A stretch of 64,000 nt of DNA from Polyangiaceae bacterium (GCA_020846005.1 JADLEQ010000085.1:148234-212233), one strand, 5' to 3'; positions 50,799 to 59,596 are shown, counted from the first letter of the stretch. The notes: generated by a model not told the origin, from the sequence alone. Program-made: numbers and translations.

Positions 50799-51820
50799 CA
50801 GAACCGCCCCCACACCGTGGCGCCCGCCGGGCCCACCCGGATCCCCGCTGCGGAGTCCTCGCCCGCGGGCTCCGTCACGAGCAGGAACGTCCCCGCGCCG
50901 GCGCCGACCAGGCCCACGCCGAACCCGAGCGTCGAGAGCAACCCGTACAGGCGGTACGCGTCGAGCTCGGTCGCCGCGCTCTTGGGGCAGCGCGCGCCGT
51001 CGCACTGCTCCTCGAGCGTCGAGTGCTGGCTGATCGCCATCATCCCCGTGACGGCGCCCACGGCGAGGCCGGCGCCGCCGACGCCGAGGGCGATCCACGC
51101 CCACGTGCGGTCCGGCGCGGTCTCGGTGGGGACGTGGGGCGGCGGCGCCGCGGGCTCGCGGCGAGGGTCACGGGGCGCCGCGTCCGTCACCGGGGGAGGG
51201 GAGTCGGAGCCCGCGGCGTCGCCCTCGAGGCGCAGCTCGAGGGGGCGCTGCTCGCCCTCGCGGAGCTCGACCTCGAGCTCCGTCGGCGCGTGGCCCGGCG
51301 CCTCGGCGCGCACGCGCCGCCGGCCCGGATCCACCGCGCGCCGCACGCCGAGCGCGGCCTCGGGCACCCGCTCGCCGTCGATGCTCACCTGCGCGCCCTT
51401 CACGCCGGGCACCGTGACGGTGAGCCAGGCGAGGCGCGCCTCGATCGCGGGGAGCTCGGCTCGCGCGACCTCCACCGCCTTGCGGAAGGGAGCCGGCGCG
51501 CCCGCGGGGAGCCCATCACGCAGCACCCGGGAGTAGCCCTCGTACGCCTTCACGAGCTGCCCGAGCTTCACCTGCGCCCGCGCGAGGGCGACCGCGAGCG
51601 ACGGCGCCGGCACCAGCGAGTTCGCGCGCCCGAACCGATCGGCGGCGAGCGCGAAGTCGCCCGCATCGAAGGCCGCCTGCCCCTCGCGCGCGAGCTCGCG
51701 CGCGGTGGCTCGGTCGGCCGCGCTCTCGGCGGCGGCGACCCCCGGCGCGAGCGCGCCCGCGAGCGCGATCGTGGCGAGCGCTCGGGCGAGGCGGCCGTGG
51801 GACGCGGGGGCGGGCTTCAT
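50798..51820 (-). CDS. Exported TPR/PEGA protein with C-terminal membrane segments
   Basis: The 340-residue protein has a signal peptide (LATIALAGALAPGVAAA), a TPR-like region (AREGQAAFDAGDFALAADRFGRANSL, LARAQVKLGQLVKAYEGYSRVL), a PEGA-like beta part (KGAQVSIDGERVPEAALG, PGRRRVRAEAPGH), a Pro-rich spacer and a C-terminal hydrophobic hairpin (WIALGVGGAGLAVGAVTGMMA, and GFGVGLVGAGAGTFLLV) flanking EEQCDGARCPKS. This organisation is shared with the protein at 17203-18210. Coupled downstream of the kinase (22 bp) and upstream of the Cys-repeat lipoprotein (1-bp overlap), it is likely the envelope partner. Confidence 0.83.
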   Translation of the reverse strand: MKPAPASHGRLARALATIALAGALAPGVAAAESAADRATARELAREGQAAFDAGDFALAADRFGRANSLVPAPSLAVALARAQVKLGQLVKAYEGYSRVLRDGLPAGAPAPFRKAVEVARAELPAIEARLAWLTVTVPGVKGAQVSIDGERVPEAALGVRRAVDPGRRRVRAEAPGHAPTELEVELREGEQRPLELRLEGDAAGSDSPPPVTDAAPRDPRREPAAPPPHVPTETAPDRTWAWIALGVGGAGLAVGAVTGMMAISQHSTLEEQCDGARCPKSAATELDAYRLYGLLSTLGFGVGLVGAGAGTFLLVTEPAGEDSAAGIRVGPAGATVWGRF

Positions 51821-51842
51821 GGCGCTGGGCGTCGGCTCCGGA

Positions 51843-53183
51843 TCAGATGCCGAAGTCTACCTGACCGGGCTTGCCCCCGCCGCGTGGCGACGTCGTCCGC
51901 GGGGGAGCGGCGCGGCGCGCGGGGGGCGGGCTCGCGCTGGGTGCGGCGCTCGCCGACGCCGGGCCGGCCGGCGCCTCGGACCCCACGGAGGGCGCCACGA
52001 CCGGGGCCCTCGGCGCGGGCGGCTCGGCCTGCAGTGGCGCCGCGGGCGGAGCGGGGGTGTGCCCGCTCGATCCGACGCCCGCGGGGCTCGGCGGCGCGGC
52101 GCCGCCCCCCCCCGCGAGCAGCAGCGCGCCCGCGATCGCTACCGCGGCTACCCCGGCCCCGATCGCGGCGACGACGACGGCGCGGGAGCGGCCCTGCGGC
52201 GCGCCGGCCACGGTGAGCGCGACGGCGCGGCGCGTGGTCACGTCCGCGACGGTCGGCGCCTGCTCGCGAGCCGCGCGCGGCTCGATGGGCTCGGAGTCGA
52301 CGCGGCTCGCGAGCGGGAGCCGCACCGGCTCCGAGAGCTCCAGCGCGACCACCAGCGCGTCGAGCAGCTCCTCGATCGACTGGAACCGGAGCGCGCGGTC
52401 GCGCTGCGACGCGCGCTCCCACCACCGCTGGAAGCCCTCTGGGACGCCGGGACCGACCGCCGGGGGGAGCGGCTCGTACATGATCTTCCCGAGGACCTCG
52501 CCGACGCCGTCGCCACGAAACGCCATCTGGCCCGTCACGCACTCGAACACGATCGTGCCGAGGGACCACAGATCCGAGCGACTGTCCACGTCCGCTGCGC
52601 CGCGCGCCTGCTCGGGGCTCATGTAGAACGGCGTGCCGAGCAGCGTGCCCGGGCGCGTCTCCGTGCTGGAGAGGCGCATCGAGGCCGACTTCGCGATCCC
52701 GAAGTCGAGGATCTTGGCGATCTCGCCCTCGTCGTCCGCGGCGAGGAAGATGTTCTCCGGCTTGAGGTCCCGGTGGACGATGCCGAGGCGATGGGCCTTC
52801 GCCAGCGCGCGCCCCACCTGGGAAGCGATGCGGAGTGTCTCCGCCGGGGTGAGCGCGCGTCGCTCGAGGCGCGTGCCGAGATCCTCCCCCTCGAGCAGCT
52901 CCATCGCGATGAACGGCACGCCGTGCCACTCGCCGTGATCGAAGATCTGCACGACGTGCCGGCTACGGAGCTGCGCGGCCACGCGCGCCTCGAGCGCGAA
53001 GCGCTCCAGGACCTCCTGGCTCTCCCGCGCCTTCGGGTCGACGACCTTGAGCGCGCAAGCGCTGCCGAGCCCGGTGTGCTCCGCGAGCCACACCGCCCCC
53101 ATCCCGCCCTTTCCGATCTGCCGAACGAGGCGGAAGCGCTCCGCCACCAGCATGCCGGGCTGTAGGTCGACGAGGTCCGTCAT
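51843..53183 (-). CDS. Transmembrane Ser/Thr protein kinase (Hanks type)
   Basis: The 446-residue protein has an N-terminal kinase domain: IGKGGMGAVWLAEHTG, catalytic-lysine strand ACALKVVD, HRDLKPENIFLAAD, ILDFGIAKS, and GTPFYMSPEQARGAADVDSRSDLWSLGTIVFE. A membrane segment (about 335-360, AVVVAAIGAGVAAVAIAGALLLA) and a Pro/Ala/Ser-rich tail of 85 residues follow. ATG at 53183. On the minus strand it leads the kinase-TPR/PEGA-Cys-repeat-lipoprotein group. Divergent to an amidohydrolase with 82 bp between. Confidence 0.94.
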   Translation of the reverse strand: MTDLVDLQPGMLVAERFRLVRQIGKGGMGAVWLAEHTGLGSACALKVVDPKARESQEVLERFALEARVAAQLRSRHVVQIFDHGEWHGVPFIAMELLEGEDLGTRLERRALTPAETLRIASQVGRALAKAHRLGIVHRDLKPENIFLAADDEGEIAKILDFGIAKSASMRLSSTETRPGTLLGTPFYMSPEQARGAADVDSRSDLWSLGTIVFECVTGQMAFRGDGVGEVLGKIMYEPLPPAVGPGVPEGFQRWWERASQRDRALRFQSIEELLDALVVALELSEPVRLPLASRVDSEPIEPRAAREQAPTVADVTTRRAVALTVAGAPQGRSRAVVVAAIGAGVAAVAIAGALLLAGGGGAAPPSPAGVGSSGHTPAPPAAPLQAEPPAPRAPVVAPSVGSEAPAGPASASAAPSASPPPARRAAPPRTTSPRGGGKPGQVDFGI

Positions 53184-53265
53184 CGGGGAGTCGGGCCGGA
53201 GCGTAACACGCAGGTGACGGGAGGCCGAAGCCCTTCGGGGCCGGGCGGCGTGGTAGCGTCGGCGC

Positions 53266-54288
53266 GTGCTCCCCACCCGCTTCGAGAACCTCCACGACCT
53301 CGCGCGCCTCCCGTGGTTCGCCGTCCGGGAGGGGCGGCTCGTGGTCGACGATCCGAGCCTCCCGCTGGCCATCGACCTGCACACGCACCTGGCGCTCTCG
53401 TACGTCCGGCGGCGCGACGTCGACCTCCGGCGGCGGAGCCGCGCTCGCCACTACCTCCCCGCGGAGCGCGCGGTCGATCTCGACGTGTACCAGAACCGGA
53501 ACTTCACCCCGGAGGATCTCAGCTCACTGAAGCGCGATCTCACGCTCTCGACGCTCCTCGGCGGCGGGATCCGCGCCACGCACACGCTGCCGAACCTGCT
53601 CGACGAGATGAAGGAGCTCCGGATCGCGTGCTCGGTGCTGCTCCCCATCGACCTGCCGCGGGTCTCGGACAACGCGCGCGAGTGGCTCCACGTCACGCGA
53701 GGCGAGCCCGCGATCGTGTGCTTCGGCTCCGTGCACCCGTGGGAGCGGGACGTCGAGGTCCGGCTCGACGAACAGGTCGCGCTCGGCGCGCGCGGGATCA
53801 AGGTCCACCCCGCCGTGCAGATGGTGCGCCCGGACGCCGAGCGCTGCATGGCGCTCTATCGCGCCTGTGGGCGCCGCAAGCTGCCGGTGCTCTTCCACTG
53901 CGGGCCCGTCGACATCGAGACGCGGCTCGGCCGCTACCTCTCGCAGGTGCGCCACTACGAGCGCGCGCTCGCCGAGTGCCCGGAGACGACCTTCGTGCTG
54001 GGGCACTCCGGCGCGCTCCAGATGCCGGAGGCCCTCGCGTTCGCGCACCGGTACCCAAACGTCTGGCTCGAGCTGGCGTCGCAGTCCGTGAGCAACGTGC
54101 GCCGGCTGGTCACTGAGGCGCCGCGGGGGCGCACCGTCTTCGGGACGGACTGGCCCTTCTATCACCAGGCGACCGGCCTCGCGAAGGTGCTCCTCGCCAC
54201 CGAGGGCGACGACGCGCTCCGCCGCGAGGTGCTCCACGACAACGCCGCGCGGCTCCTCGGCGCGGCGGCGCCGGCGACCGCCTCCTGA
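53266..54288 (+). CDS. Amidohydrolase-2 family metal-dependent hydrolase
   Basis: The 340-residue TIM-barrel protein has the metal-site set of the amidohydrolase-2 group: HxH in IDLHTHLAL, K in GARGIKVHPAV, H in VLFHCGPVD, H in VLGHSGAL and D in VFGTDWPFY. Members decarboxylate or hydrolyse small aromatic or lactone substrates. GTG at 53266. It is 12 bp from the ABC ATPase gene, so the enzyme may act on what that importer brings in. No signal peptide. Confidence 0.85.
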   Translation: MLPTRFENLHDLARLPWFAVREGRLVVDDPSLPLAIDLHTHLALSYVRRRDVDLRRRSRARHYLPAERAVDLDVYQNRNFTPEDLSSLKRDLTLSTLLGGGIRATHTLPNLLDEMKELRIACSVLLPIDLPRVSDNAREWLHVTRGEPAIVCFGSVHPWERDVEVRLDEQVALGARGIKVHPAVQMVRPDAERCMALYRACGRRKLPVLFHCGPVDIETRLGRYLSQVRHYERALAECPETTFVLGHSGALQMPEALAFAHRYPNVWLELASQSVSNVRRLVTEAPRGRTVFGTDWPFYHQATGLAKVLLATEGDDALRREVLHDNAARLLGAAAPATAS

Positions 54289-54300
54289 GGAGCGCGGCCC

Positions 54301-55359
54301 GTGGCTTCGGCGCTCGGACTCCGGCGGCTCACGAAGCGCCATCCGGGCTCGACGCGCGCGGCGGTCGATGGGCTCGATCTCGAGGTGGCGTCGGGCGAGG
54401 TCGTGTGCCTCGTCGGGCCGAGCGGCTGCGGCAAGAGCACCACGCTGCGCATGGTGGCCGGCCTCGAGCTCCCGGACTCCGGCGACGTGCTCGTCGACGG
54501 CCGGTCGATCGTCGCCGCGCCGCCGCAGGCGCGAGACGTGGCGATGGTCTTCCAGGGGTTCGCGCTCTACCCGCACATGACCGTGCGAGAAATCCTGGCG
54601 TTCCCCCTGGAGATGCGCGGCGTCCCGCGCCCCGAGCGGGCGCGGCGCGTCGACGAGGCCCTCGAGCTGCTCGGCCTCGGGCGGCTGGCGACGCGGCGGC
54701 CCGCCGAGCTCAGCGGCGGAGAGCAGCAGCGAGTCGCGATGGGGCGCGCGATCGTGCGCCAGCCTCGGCTCTTCCTCTTCGACGAGCCGCTCTCCAACCT
54801 GGACGCCGCGCTCCGCGCCGAGCTCCGCGTGGAGCTCGGCAGGCTGCTCCGCCGGCTGGGGGCGACCGCGCTCTACGTGACGCACGACCAGACGGAGGCG
54901 ATGACGCTGGGCGCGCGGGTCGCGGTGCTCCGAGACGGGCGGCTCGAGCAGGTGGCGCCTCCACGCGAGGTCTACGAGCGGCCCGCGACGCGCTTCGTCG
55001 CCGGGTTCTTCGGCGCGCCGCCCATGAACCTCCTCGAGGCCGCGCGGTGCGAGGGGGGCGCGCGGGTGCTCGGGCAGGTCGTCGCGGCGCCGCCCGGGCC
55101 GGCCACGCTCCTCCTCGGCGTGCGGCCCGAGCACGTCCGGCTTGGGGGCGCCTCGCCCGGGGAGATCCGCGCCACGGGCACGGTGGCGCACGTCGAGCCG
55201 CACGGGGCGGACTCGCACGTCGAGCTGGAGGTCGGCGGCGCGCCGCTGCGCGTCCGGGTGCCGGGGTTCTCGACCCCCGCGCCAGGAGCGTCGATCGAGC
55301 TCGCGATCCCGATCGACCACGTCCGCTGGTTCTCGGCGGACGACGGAGCGGCGCTCTGA
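54301..55359 (+). CDS. ABC transporter ATP-binding protein, UgpC/MalK type
   Basis: The 352-residue protein has Walker A GPSGCGKST, the Q-loop in VFQGFALYPHMTV, signature LSGGEQQRVAMGRAI, Walker B LFLFDEPLSNLDA, H-loop VTHDQTEAMTLG, and a C-terminal TOBE-like domain from about 240 (GVRPEHVRLG). MalK/UgpC-type ATPases drive uptake of sugars or glycerol phosphate and often have regulatory C-termini. GTG at 54301; the stop overlaps the SBP gene start by 1 bp (TGATG). Confidence 0.94.
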   Translation: MASALGLRRLTKRHPGSTRAAVDGLDLEVASGEVVCLVGPSGCGKSTTLRMVAGLELPDSGDVLVDGRSIVAAPPQARDVAMVFQGFALYPHMTVREILAFPLEMRGVPRPERARRVDEALELLGLGRLATRRPAELSGGEQQRVAMGRAIVRQPRLFLFDEPLSNLDAALRAELRVELGRLLRRLGATALYVTHDQTEAMTLGARVAVLRDGRLEQVAPPREVYERPATRFVAGFFGAPPMNLLEAARCEGGARVLGQVVAAPPGPATLLLGVRPEHVRLGGASPGEIRATGTVAHVEPHGADSHVELEVGGAPLRVRVPGFSTPAPGASIELAIPIDHVRWFSADDGAAL

Positions 55360-56660
55360 TGCGACACGCCGGCGCCGCCCCCGCGACGCGCCGGCGCTGG
55401 CTCGCGGGCGTGACGGCGGCGGCCGGGGCAGCGTGGCTCGGCGCCTGCGGGCGGCCGGGGGCGGCGCCAGCGGGCCGCGCCGCGGCCAGCCTGTGGTTCA
55501 CCTACGGGGGACGGAACCGCGCCACGCTCGAGGAGCTCGTCGCCCGGTTCAACGCGAGCCAGCCGGACTTCTGGATCCGCGCCGTCTTCCAGGGGGACTA
55601 CTTCGAGGGGCTCGCCAAGCTCCGGACGGCCATCGCCGCGCGCGCGGACCCCGGGCTGAGCCACGTGGTGGGCGAGGTGATCCCCTATCTCGCCGAGGCG
55701 GGCGCGCTCCGCTCGCTCGCGGGCCTGCCGGGGGCGCGCGAGCTCGACCTCGTCGCGGCGCTCGGCCAGTCGGGTTCGTGGCGAGGCGGCGCCGATCGCC
55801 CCCTGGTCGCGCTGCCGTTCAACCGCTCGACGCCGATCGCGTACCTGAACCAGGCGGTCTTCGACGAGCACGGCCTCCGCGCACCGGAGAGCTGGGCCGA
55901 GCTCCGCGAGTCCGCGCGCGCGCTCACCCGGAGGGAGGGCGGGAGGACGGTACGGTACGGGTTCGGGTGCCCGGTCGACTGGTGGTTCTGGGTTGCGCTG
56001 GTCGGGCAGGCGGGCGGGGAGGTGATCGAGCCGGACGGCGCGGTGACCCTCGGCGGCGACGCCGGGGTCCGGGCGGTCGAGCTCTGGCAGCGGCTGGTGA
56101 CCGAGGACGCCAGCATGAAGCCGCCGCCGGGGCGGGACTACAACGCCTGGGAGGCCACGAACCAGGACTTCCTCGCCGGGCGCACGGCCATGATCTGGAC
56201 CAGCACGGCGTTCCTCCGCTACCTGGAGGAGAACGCGCGGTTCCCCGTTCGCGCGGCGCCGCTCCCGCGCGACGTGCGCCACGCGGTGCCGACGGGCGGC
56301 ACCCACTGGATCCTCCCCGCCCGGGGGCCCGACGCCGAGCGCGCAGCGGCGTGGGCGTTCCTGCGGTGGATGCACGAGCCGGCGCAGGCGGCCGACTGGG
56401 CGACGCGCACCGGCTACATCCCCGTGACCCACGGCGCGATCGCGCGCCTCGAGGCCCAGGGGTTCTACACGGCTCATCCGAACGACCGGGTCGCGCTCCG
56501 GCAGCTCGACGTGGCGCTGCCGTGGCCGTGGGCGCCAGCGCTCTTCCGCGTACAGCGAGAGATCGTGCAGCCGCGGCTCGAGCGCGCGGTGCTGGCGAGC
56601 GGGTCGGCGCGCGAGCTGCTCGAGGAGGCGCGCGGCATCGCCCGGAGGGAGCTCGGGTGA
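55359..56660 (+). CDS. ABC transporter substrate-binding lipoprotein, UgpB-like
   Basis: The 433-residue protein has a signal with twin arginines (TRRRWLAGVTAAAG) and a lipobox WLGAC (Cys near 28), so it may leave by Tat as a lipoprotein. The body starts ASLWFTYGG--RATLEELVARFNASQPD and contains ALPFNRSTPIAYLNQAVFDEHGLRAPESWAEL, which matches UgpB (glycerol-3-phosphate and related) more than maltose-binding proteins. It captures the substrate for the importer. Coupled to the ATPase (TGATG) and to the permease that follows (GTGA). Confidence 0.9.
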   Translation: MRHAGAAPATRRRWLAGVTAAAGAAWLGACGRPGAAPAGRAAASLWFTYGGRNRATLEELVARFNASQPDFWIRAVFQGDYFEGLAKLRTAIAARADPGLSHVVGEVIPYLAEAGALRSLAGLPGARELDLVAALGQSGSWRGGADRPLVALPFNRSTPIAYLNQAVFDEHGLRAPESWAELRESARALTRREGGRTVRYGFGCPVDWWFWVALVGQAGGEVIEPDGAVTLGGDAGVRAVELWQRLVTEDASMKPPPGRDYNAWEATNQDFLAGRTAMIWTSTAFLRYLEENARFPVRAAPLPRDVRHAVPTGGTHWILPARGPDAERAAAWAFLRWMHEPAQAADWATRTGYIPVTHGAIARLEAQGFYTAHPNDRVALRQLDVALPWPWAPALFRVQREIVQPRLERAVLASGSARELLEEARGIARRELG

Positions 56661-57535
56661 GCGCGCTGCTCCGGCCACGGCGCCCGTACGACCCGTGGTG
56701 GATGCTGGCGCCGACGCTCGCGCTCCTCGCGGTGTTCTTCTTCTGGCCGGTGGCCTTCGCGGCGTGGCGCAGCCTCTACGAGTGGGATCTGCTGACTCCG
56801 CCGCGCTTCGTCGGGCTCCGCAACTACGCCTCGCTCGTCGAGTCCGGGCTGCTCGGGCGGGCGCTCGCGACCACGCTGGCGTTCAGCGTGGTGGTCGTGA
56901 TCGGCTCGTCCGCCCTCGGGCTCGGGCTGGCGGTCGCGCTGAACCGCCCGGGGCGCTTCGCGTCCGTCGTGCGAGGCGCGATCTTCAGCGCGTACGTGGT
57001 GTCCTGGGTGAGCGTCGCGCTGCTCTTCCTCTGGATCCTCGACGCCGACGCGGGCGTCGCCAACGCGGCGCTGGCGGCGGTGGGCGGCCCCCGGATCCGC
57101 TGGCTCTCCGATCCGTCGGTGGCGCTCTACGCACTCGCGGGGGTCACCATCTGGAAGATCGCCGGCTACGCGATGGTCCTCTTCCTCGCCGGGCTGCAGG
57201 ACGTCCCGCGCGCGCTCCTCGAGGCGGCGGCGCTCGATGGTGCCACGCCGTGGCGCCGCTTCTGGCGTGTCACCTGGCCGCTGCTCCGTCCGACGGCGGC
57301 GTTCGTCGTGACGACCAGCCTGATCGCGAGCTTCCAGGTGTTCGACGTGGTCCGCGTGATGACGCAGGGGGGGCCCGTGCACGCCACGATGGTGCTCGTG
57401 TACGCGGTGTACGAGGAGATCTTCCAGAACCTGCGGGTGGGCCGCGCGAGCGCGCTCGTGGTGGTCTTCTTCCTGCTGCTCCTCGGGCTCACCGCGCTCC
57501 AGCTTCGGGTGTGGCGAGCGCGCTCGGCGCGCTGA
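56657..57535 (+). CDS. ABC sugar/polyol transporter permease (UgpA/MalF-like)
   Basis: The 292-residue protein has six hydrophobic segments, the lead WWMLAPTLALLAVFFFWPVAFAAWRSLYEWD, and the EAA loop LLEAAALDGATPWRRFWRVTWPLLRP, as in UgpA-type permeases. It partners with a UgpE-like protein, which is not next to it but at 47813-48640 on the other strand. GTG at 56657 overlaps the SBP stop. It is convergent with the TSUP gene, with 21 bp between. Confidence 0.92.
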   Translation: MSALLRPRRPYDPWWMLAPTLALLAVFFFWPVAFAAWRSLYEWDLLTPPRFVGLRNYASLVESGLLGRALATTLAFSVVVVIGSSALGLGLAVALNRPGRFASVVRGAIFSAYVVSWVSVALLFLWILDADAGVANAALAAVGGPRIRWLSDPSVALYALAGVTIWKIAGYAMVLFLAGLQDVPRALLEAAALDGATPWRRFWRVTWPLLRPTAAFVVTTSLIASFQVFDVVRVMTQGGPVHATMVLVYAVYEEIFQNLRVGRASALVVVFFLLLLGLTALQLRVWRARSAR

Positions 57536-57556
57536 GACCACGAGGGGCGGGCCGGT

Positions 57557-58297
57557 TCACCCCCGCGCGGCGACGATCGCGCCGACCGCCGCGAGGACGA
57601 CCAGCACGGCGAACGCGAAGCGCTCGCGCGAGACCCGGCGGTGAGCCCACTCGCCCGCCACGAGCCCGATCGCCCACGCGGGGACGAGCGCCGCGCTCGC
57701 GACGCCGGTCGTCGCGGTGAAGCGGCCTTGCGTCGCATAGGTGACGAGCAGGGCCGCGTTGAGCGGGAGCCAGAGGACGGAGAGCGAGGCTCGGAGGCGC
57801 GCCTTGTCGGGGAGCTCTCGGCCGAGGACGTACACGAGCATCGGGCCGCCGGTGGAGAACGCGCCGTGCACCACTCCGCCCAGCGCGAGCAGCGTGGCGC
57901 GGGCGGGGCCGCCGAGGGGCGCGGCGGCGCCGGAGTGGGCTCGCCTGAGCTCGGTCAGGGCGAGCCCGAGCACGAACACCCCGAACCCACGCTTGAGCCA
58001 GCCCGCGTCGACGCGCGTCAGCGCGTAGAGGCCAACGGGGACCCCGGCCGCCACCCAGGGCAGCACGCGGAGCGCCAGCGGCCGCCACGCGACGTGCGCG
58101 ACGTTGCGCGCGACCAGCACCGCGGAGAGCGCCGTCCCGAGCGGCACGAGGACGGGGAGCACCGCCGGGATGGGCAGCCAGAGCGAGCCCACGGCCACCG
58201 TGATCACCGTCCCGCCGAAGCCGAGCGCTGCCTCCACCGCGAACGCCGCCGCGACCACGGGGAAGAGCGCGGCGAGTTCGAGGGGGAGGCCGGGCAC
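57557..58297 (-). CDS. TSUP family membrane exporter (TauE/SafE-like)
   Basis: The 246-residue protein is almost wholly hydrophobic with 7-8 segments and the duplicated family pattern: AALGFGGTVITVAVGSL in the first half and GGVVHGAFSTGGPMLVYVLG in the second. TSUP members carry sulfite, sulfoacetate or other organo-anions. It lies 68 bp downstream of ahpD on the same strand and could be the last gene of that message. The substrate cannot be told. ATG start. Confidence 0.88.
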   Translation of the reverse strand: MPGLPLELAALFPVVAAAFAVEAALGFGGTVITVAVGSLWLPIPAVLPVLVPLGTALSAVLVARNVAHVAWRPLALRVLPWVAAGVPVGLYALTRVDAGWLKRGFGVFVLGLALTELRRAHSGAAAPLGGPARATLLALGGVVHGAFSTGGPMLVYVLGRELPDKARLRASLSVLWLPLNAALLVTYATQGRFTATTGVASAALVPAWAIGLVAGEWAHRRVSRERFAFAVLVVLAAVGAIVAARG

Positions 58298-58365
58298 GGC
58301 GGGAGGCGAGCACGGATCGGAGGCCGCGGGCTACTCCCTCGCGCGCGGCGCCCGTGGGCCGCGGA

Positions 58366-58944
58366 TCACGCGGGCAGGGACGCGCCGTCGAGGGCAGGCG
58401 CCGCGGAGTCGACGCCGACGATCGCGCGGCACTCGAGCGCGACGGCGGCCGAGACGACCACCGCCGCGACCCGCACGGCGTCGTGCACGCGCTGCTCGTC
58501 GAGCCCGCCCTCCAGCACGGCCCGCTCGTGCGAGCGGATGCACTGCTCGCAGCCGTTGACGGCGCTCACGGCGAGCGACATCAGCTCGAAGTCGATCTTG
58601 TCCGCTGCGGGCCGGGCGATGCGGTTCATGCGGAGGCCGGCGCGGAGCTGCCCGTAGCTCTCCTTGCCCACCATGTGTCGGAACCGGTAGAAGACGTTGT
58701 TCATCGCCATGAGGGCCGCCGCGGCCGCCGCGTCCTCGAGGACGGCGGCGGGCACTTGGGCCGCGGCCTCGTCGCGGACGGCGCGCGCGAGCTCGGCGTT
58801 CCGGCTCGCGAGCGCCGCCGCGAGGGCGACCCCCCACTTCTGCGCGGCGTTCAGGCTGGAGTCGCCGAGCACCGCGCCCAGGTTTAGGCGCACGTCGCGG
58901 GCCGGCTCGGGGAGGGACTCACGGAGCGTCTCGAGGGGGGTCAT
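58366..58944 (-). CDS. ahpD: Alkyl hydroperoxidase AhpD
   Basis: The 192-residue all-helical protein has the redox pair C132-x-x-C135 in NGCEQCIRSHE with a helper E and H, and the AhpD lead TLRESLPEPARDVRLNLGAV, as in Mycobacterium AhpD (C130/C133). AhpD reduces AhpC. ATG at 58944 is chosen over GTG 58953 because AGAGGTG lies 6 bp before it. It follows ahpC by 25 bp; the pair is standard in bacteria that lack AhpF. Confidence 0.95.
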   Translation of the reverse strand: MTPLETLRESLPEPARDVRLNLGAVLGDSSLNAAQKWGVALAAALASRNAELARAVRDEAAAQVPAAVLEDAAAAAALMAMNNVFYRFRHMVGKESYGQLRAGLRMNRIARPAADKIDFELMSLAVSAVNGCEQCIRSHERAVLEGGLDEQRVHDAVRVAAVVVSAAVALECRAIVGVDSAAPALDGASLPA

Positions 58945-58969
58945 GGGGTTCACCTCTGGGGGGGTCGGG

Positions 58970-59509
58970 TCACGCGACCTTCAGCACCGCGTCGCCGGGC
59001 TTCCAGTTGCAGGGGCAGAGCTCGTCCGTCTGCAGGGCGTCGAGCGTGCGCAGCACCTCGTCGACGCTTCGACCGACGGACAGGTCATTGACCGACACCC
59101 AGCGGATGATCCCCTGGGGGTCGACCACGAACGTGGCTCGGAGGGGCACGCCGTCCGTCTTGTGCAGGATGCCGAGCGCCTGCGAGAGCTCCCGCTTCGT
59201 GTCGGCCAGCATCGGGTAGGGCAGCGCGCGCAGGTCCGGGTGGTCCTTGCGCCACGCGAGGTGGACGAAGTGGGTGTCGGTGGAGAACCCCAGCACCTGG
59301 GCGTCACGTTCCGAGAAGTCCCTGGCTCGGCGGCCGAATTCTGCGATCTCCGTCGGGCAGATGAACGTGAAGTCCATCGGCCAGGCGAACAGTACGAGCC
59401 ACTTCCCTTCGTAACTATTGTGGCGAATATTCTGGAATTCCTTGCCCTTTTCGAGGCTCACAGCGGCTGTCAGGTCGAACTCGGGCAGGCGGTCACCGAT
59501 CGTCAGCAT
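58970..59509 (-). CDS. ahpC: Peroxiredoxin AhpC (alkyl hydroperoxide reductase)
   Basis: The 179-residue 2-Cys peroxiredoxin has peroxidatic C51 in DFTFICPTE and a resolving C165/C167 pair in ELCPCNWKPG, as in the mycobacterial-type AhpC partner of AhpD. It reduces peroxides in the cytoplasm. The ATG at 59509 has AAAAGGAG 5 bp before it. Upstream lies the PerR-like palindrome and a candidate promoter, and then a Fur-family gene, so peroxide control is likely. Confidence 0.97.
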   Translation of the reverse strand: MLTIGDRLPEFDLTAAVSLEKGKEFQNIRHNSYEGKWLVLFAWPMDFTFICPTEIAEFGRRARDFSERDAQVLGFSTDTHFVHLAWRKDHPDLRALPYPMLADTKRELSQALGILHKTDGVPLRATFVVDPQGIIRWVSVNDLSVGRSVDEVLRTLDALQTDELCPCNWKPGDAVLKVA

Positions 59510-59514
59510 GGTCG

Positions 59515-59522
59515 CTCCTTTT
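59515..59522 (-). promoter_or_regulatory. Ribosome binding site of ahpC
   Basis: Reads AAAAGGAG on the minus strand, 5 bp from the ATG at 59509, the strongest Shine-Dalgarno seen in the window. Confidence 0.85.
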
Positions 59523-59537
59523 GGAGAGGGATAAAAG

Positions 59538-59566
59538 TTAGATAGCTTCTAATCTGTTGACCGCAA
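59538..59566 (-). promoter_or_regulatory. PerR/Fur-like operator overlapping the ahpC promoter
   Basis: The 15-bp near-palindrome TTAGATAGCTTCTAA (59538-59552) has arms TTAGA and TCTAA and a 7-1-7 layout like the PerR box TTATAATNATTATAA. On the minus strand a possible -35 TTGCGG (59566-59561) and -10 TATCTA (59544-59539) are 16 bp apart, so the operator covers the -10. This is an AT-rich island in GC-rich DNA. It lies between the Fur-family gene and ahpC. Confidence 0.65.
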
Positions 59567-59596
59567 GGGGCCGGGCCCCACGCCGGGACGCGCCGG

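Noticed and set aside
52633..52938. Plus-strand frame opposite the Ser/Thr kinase
   Set aside because: It is the antisense of the kinase catalytic core, with no independent support.
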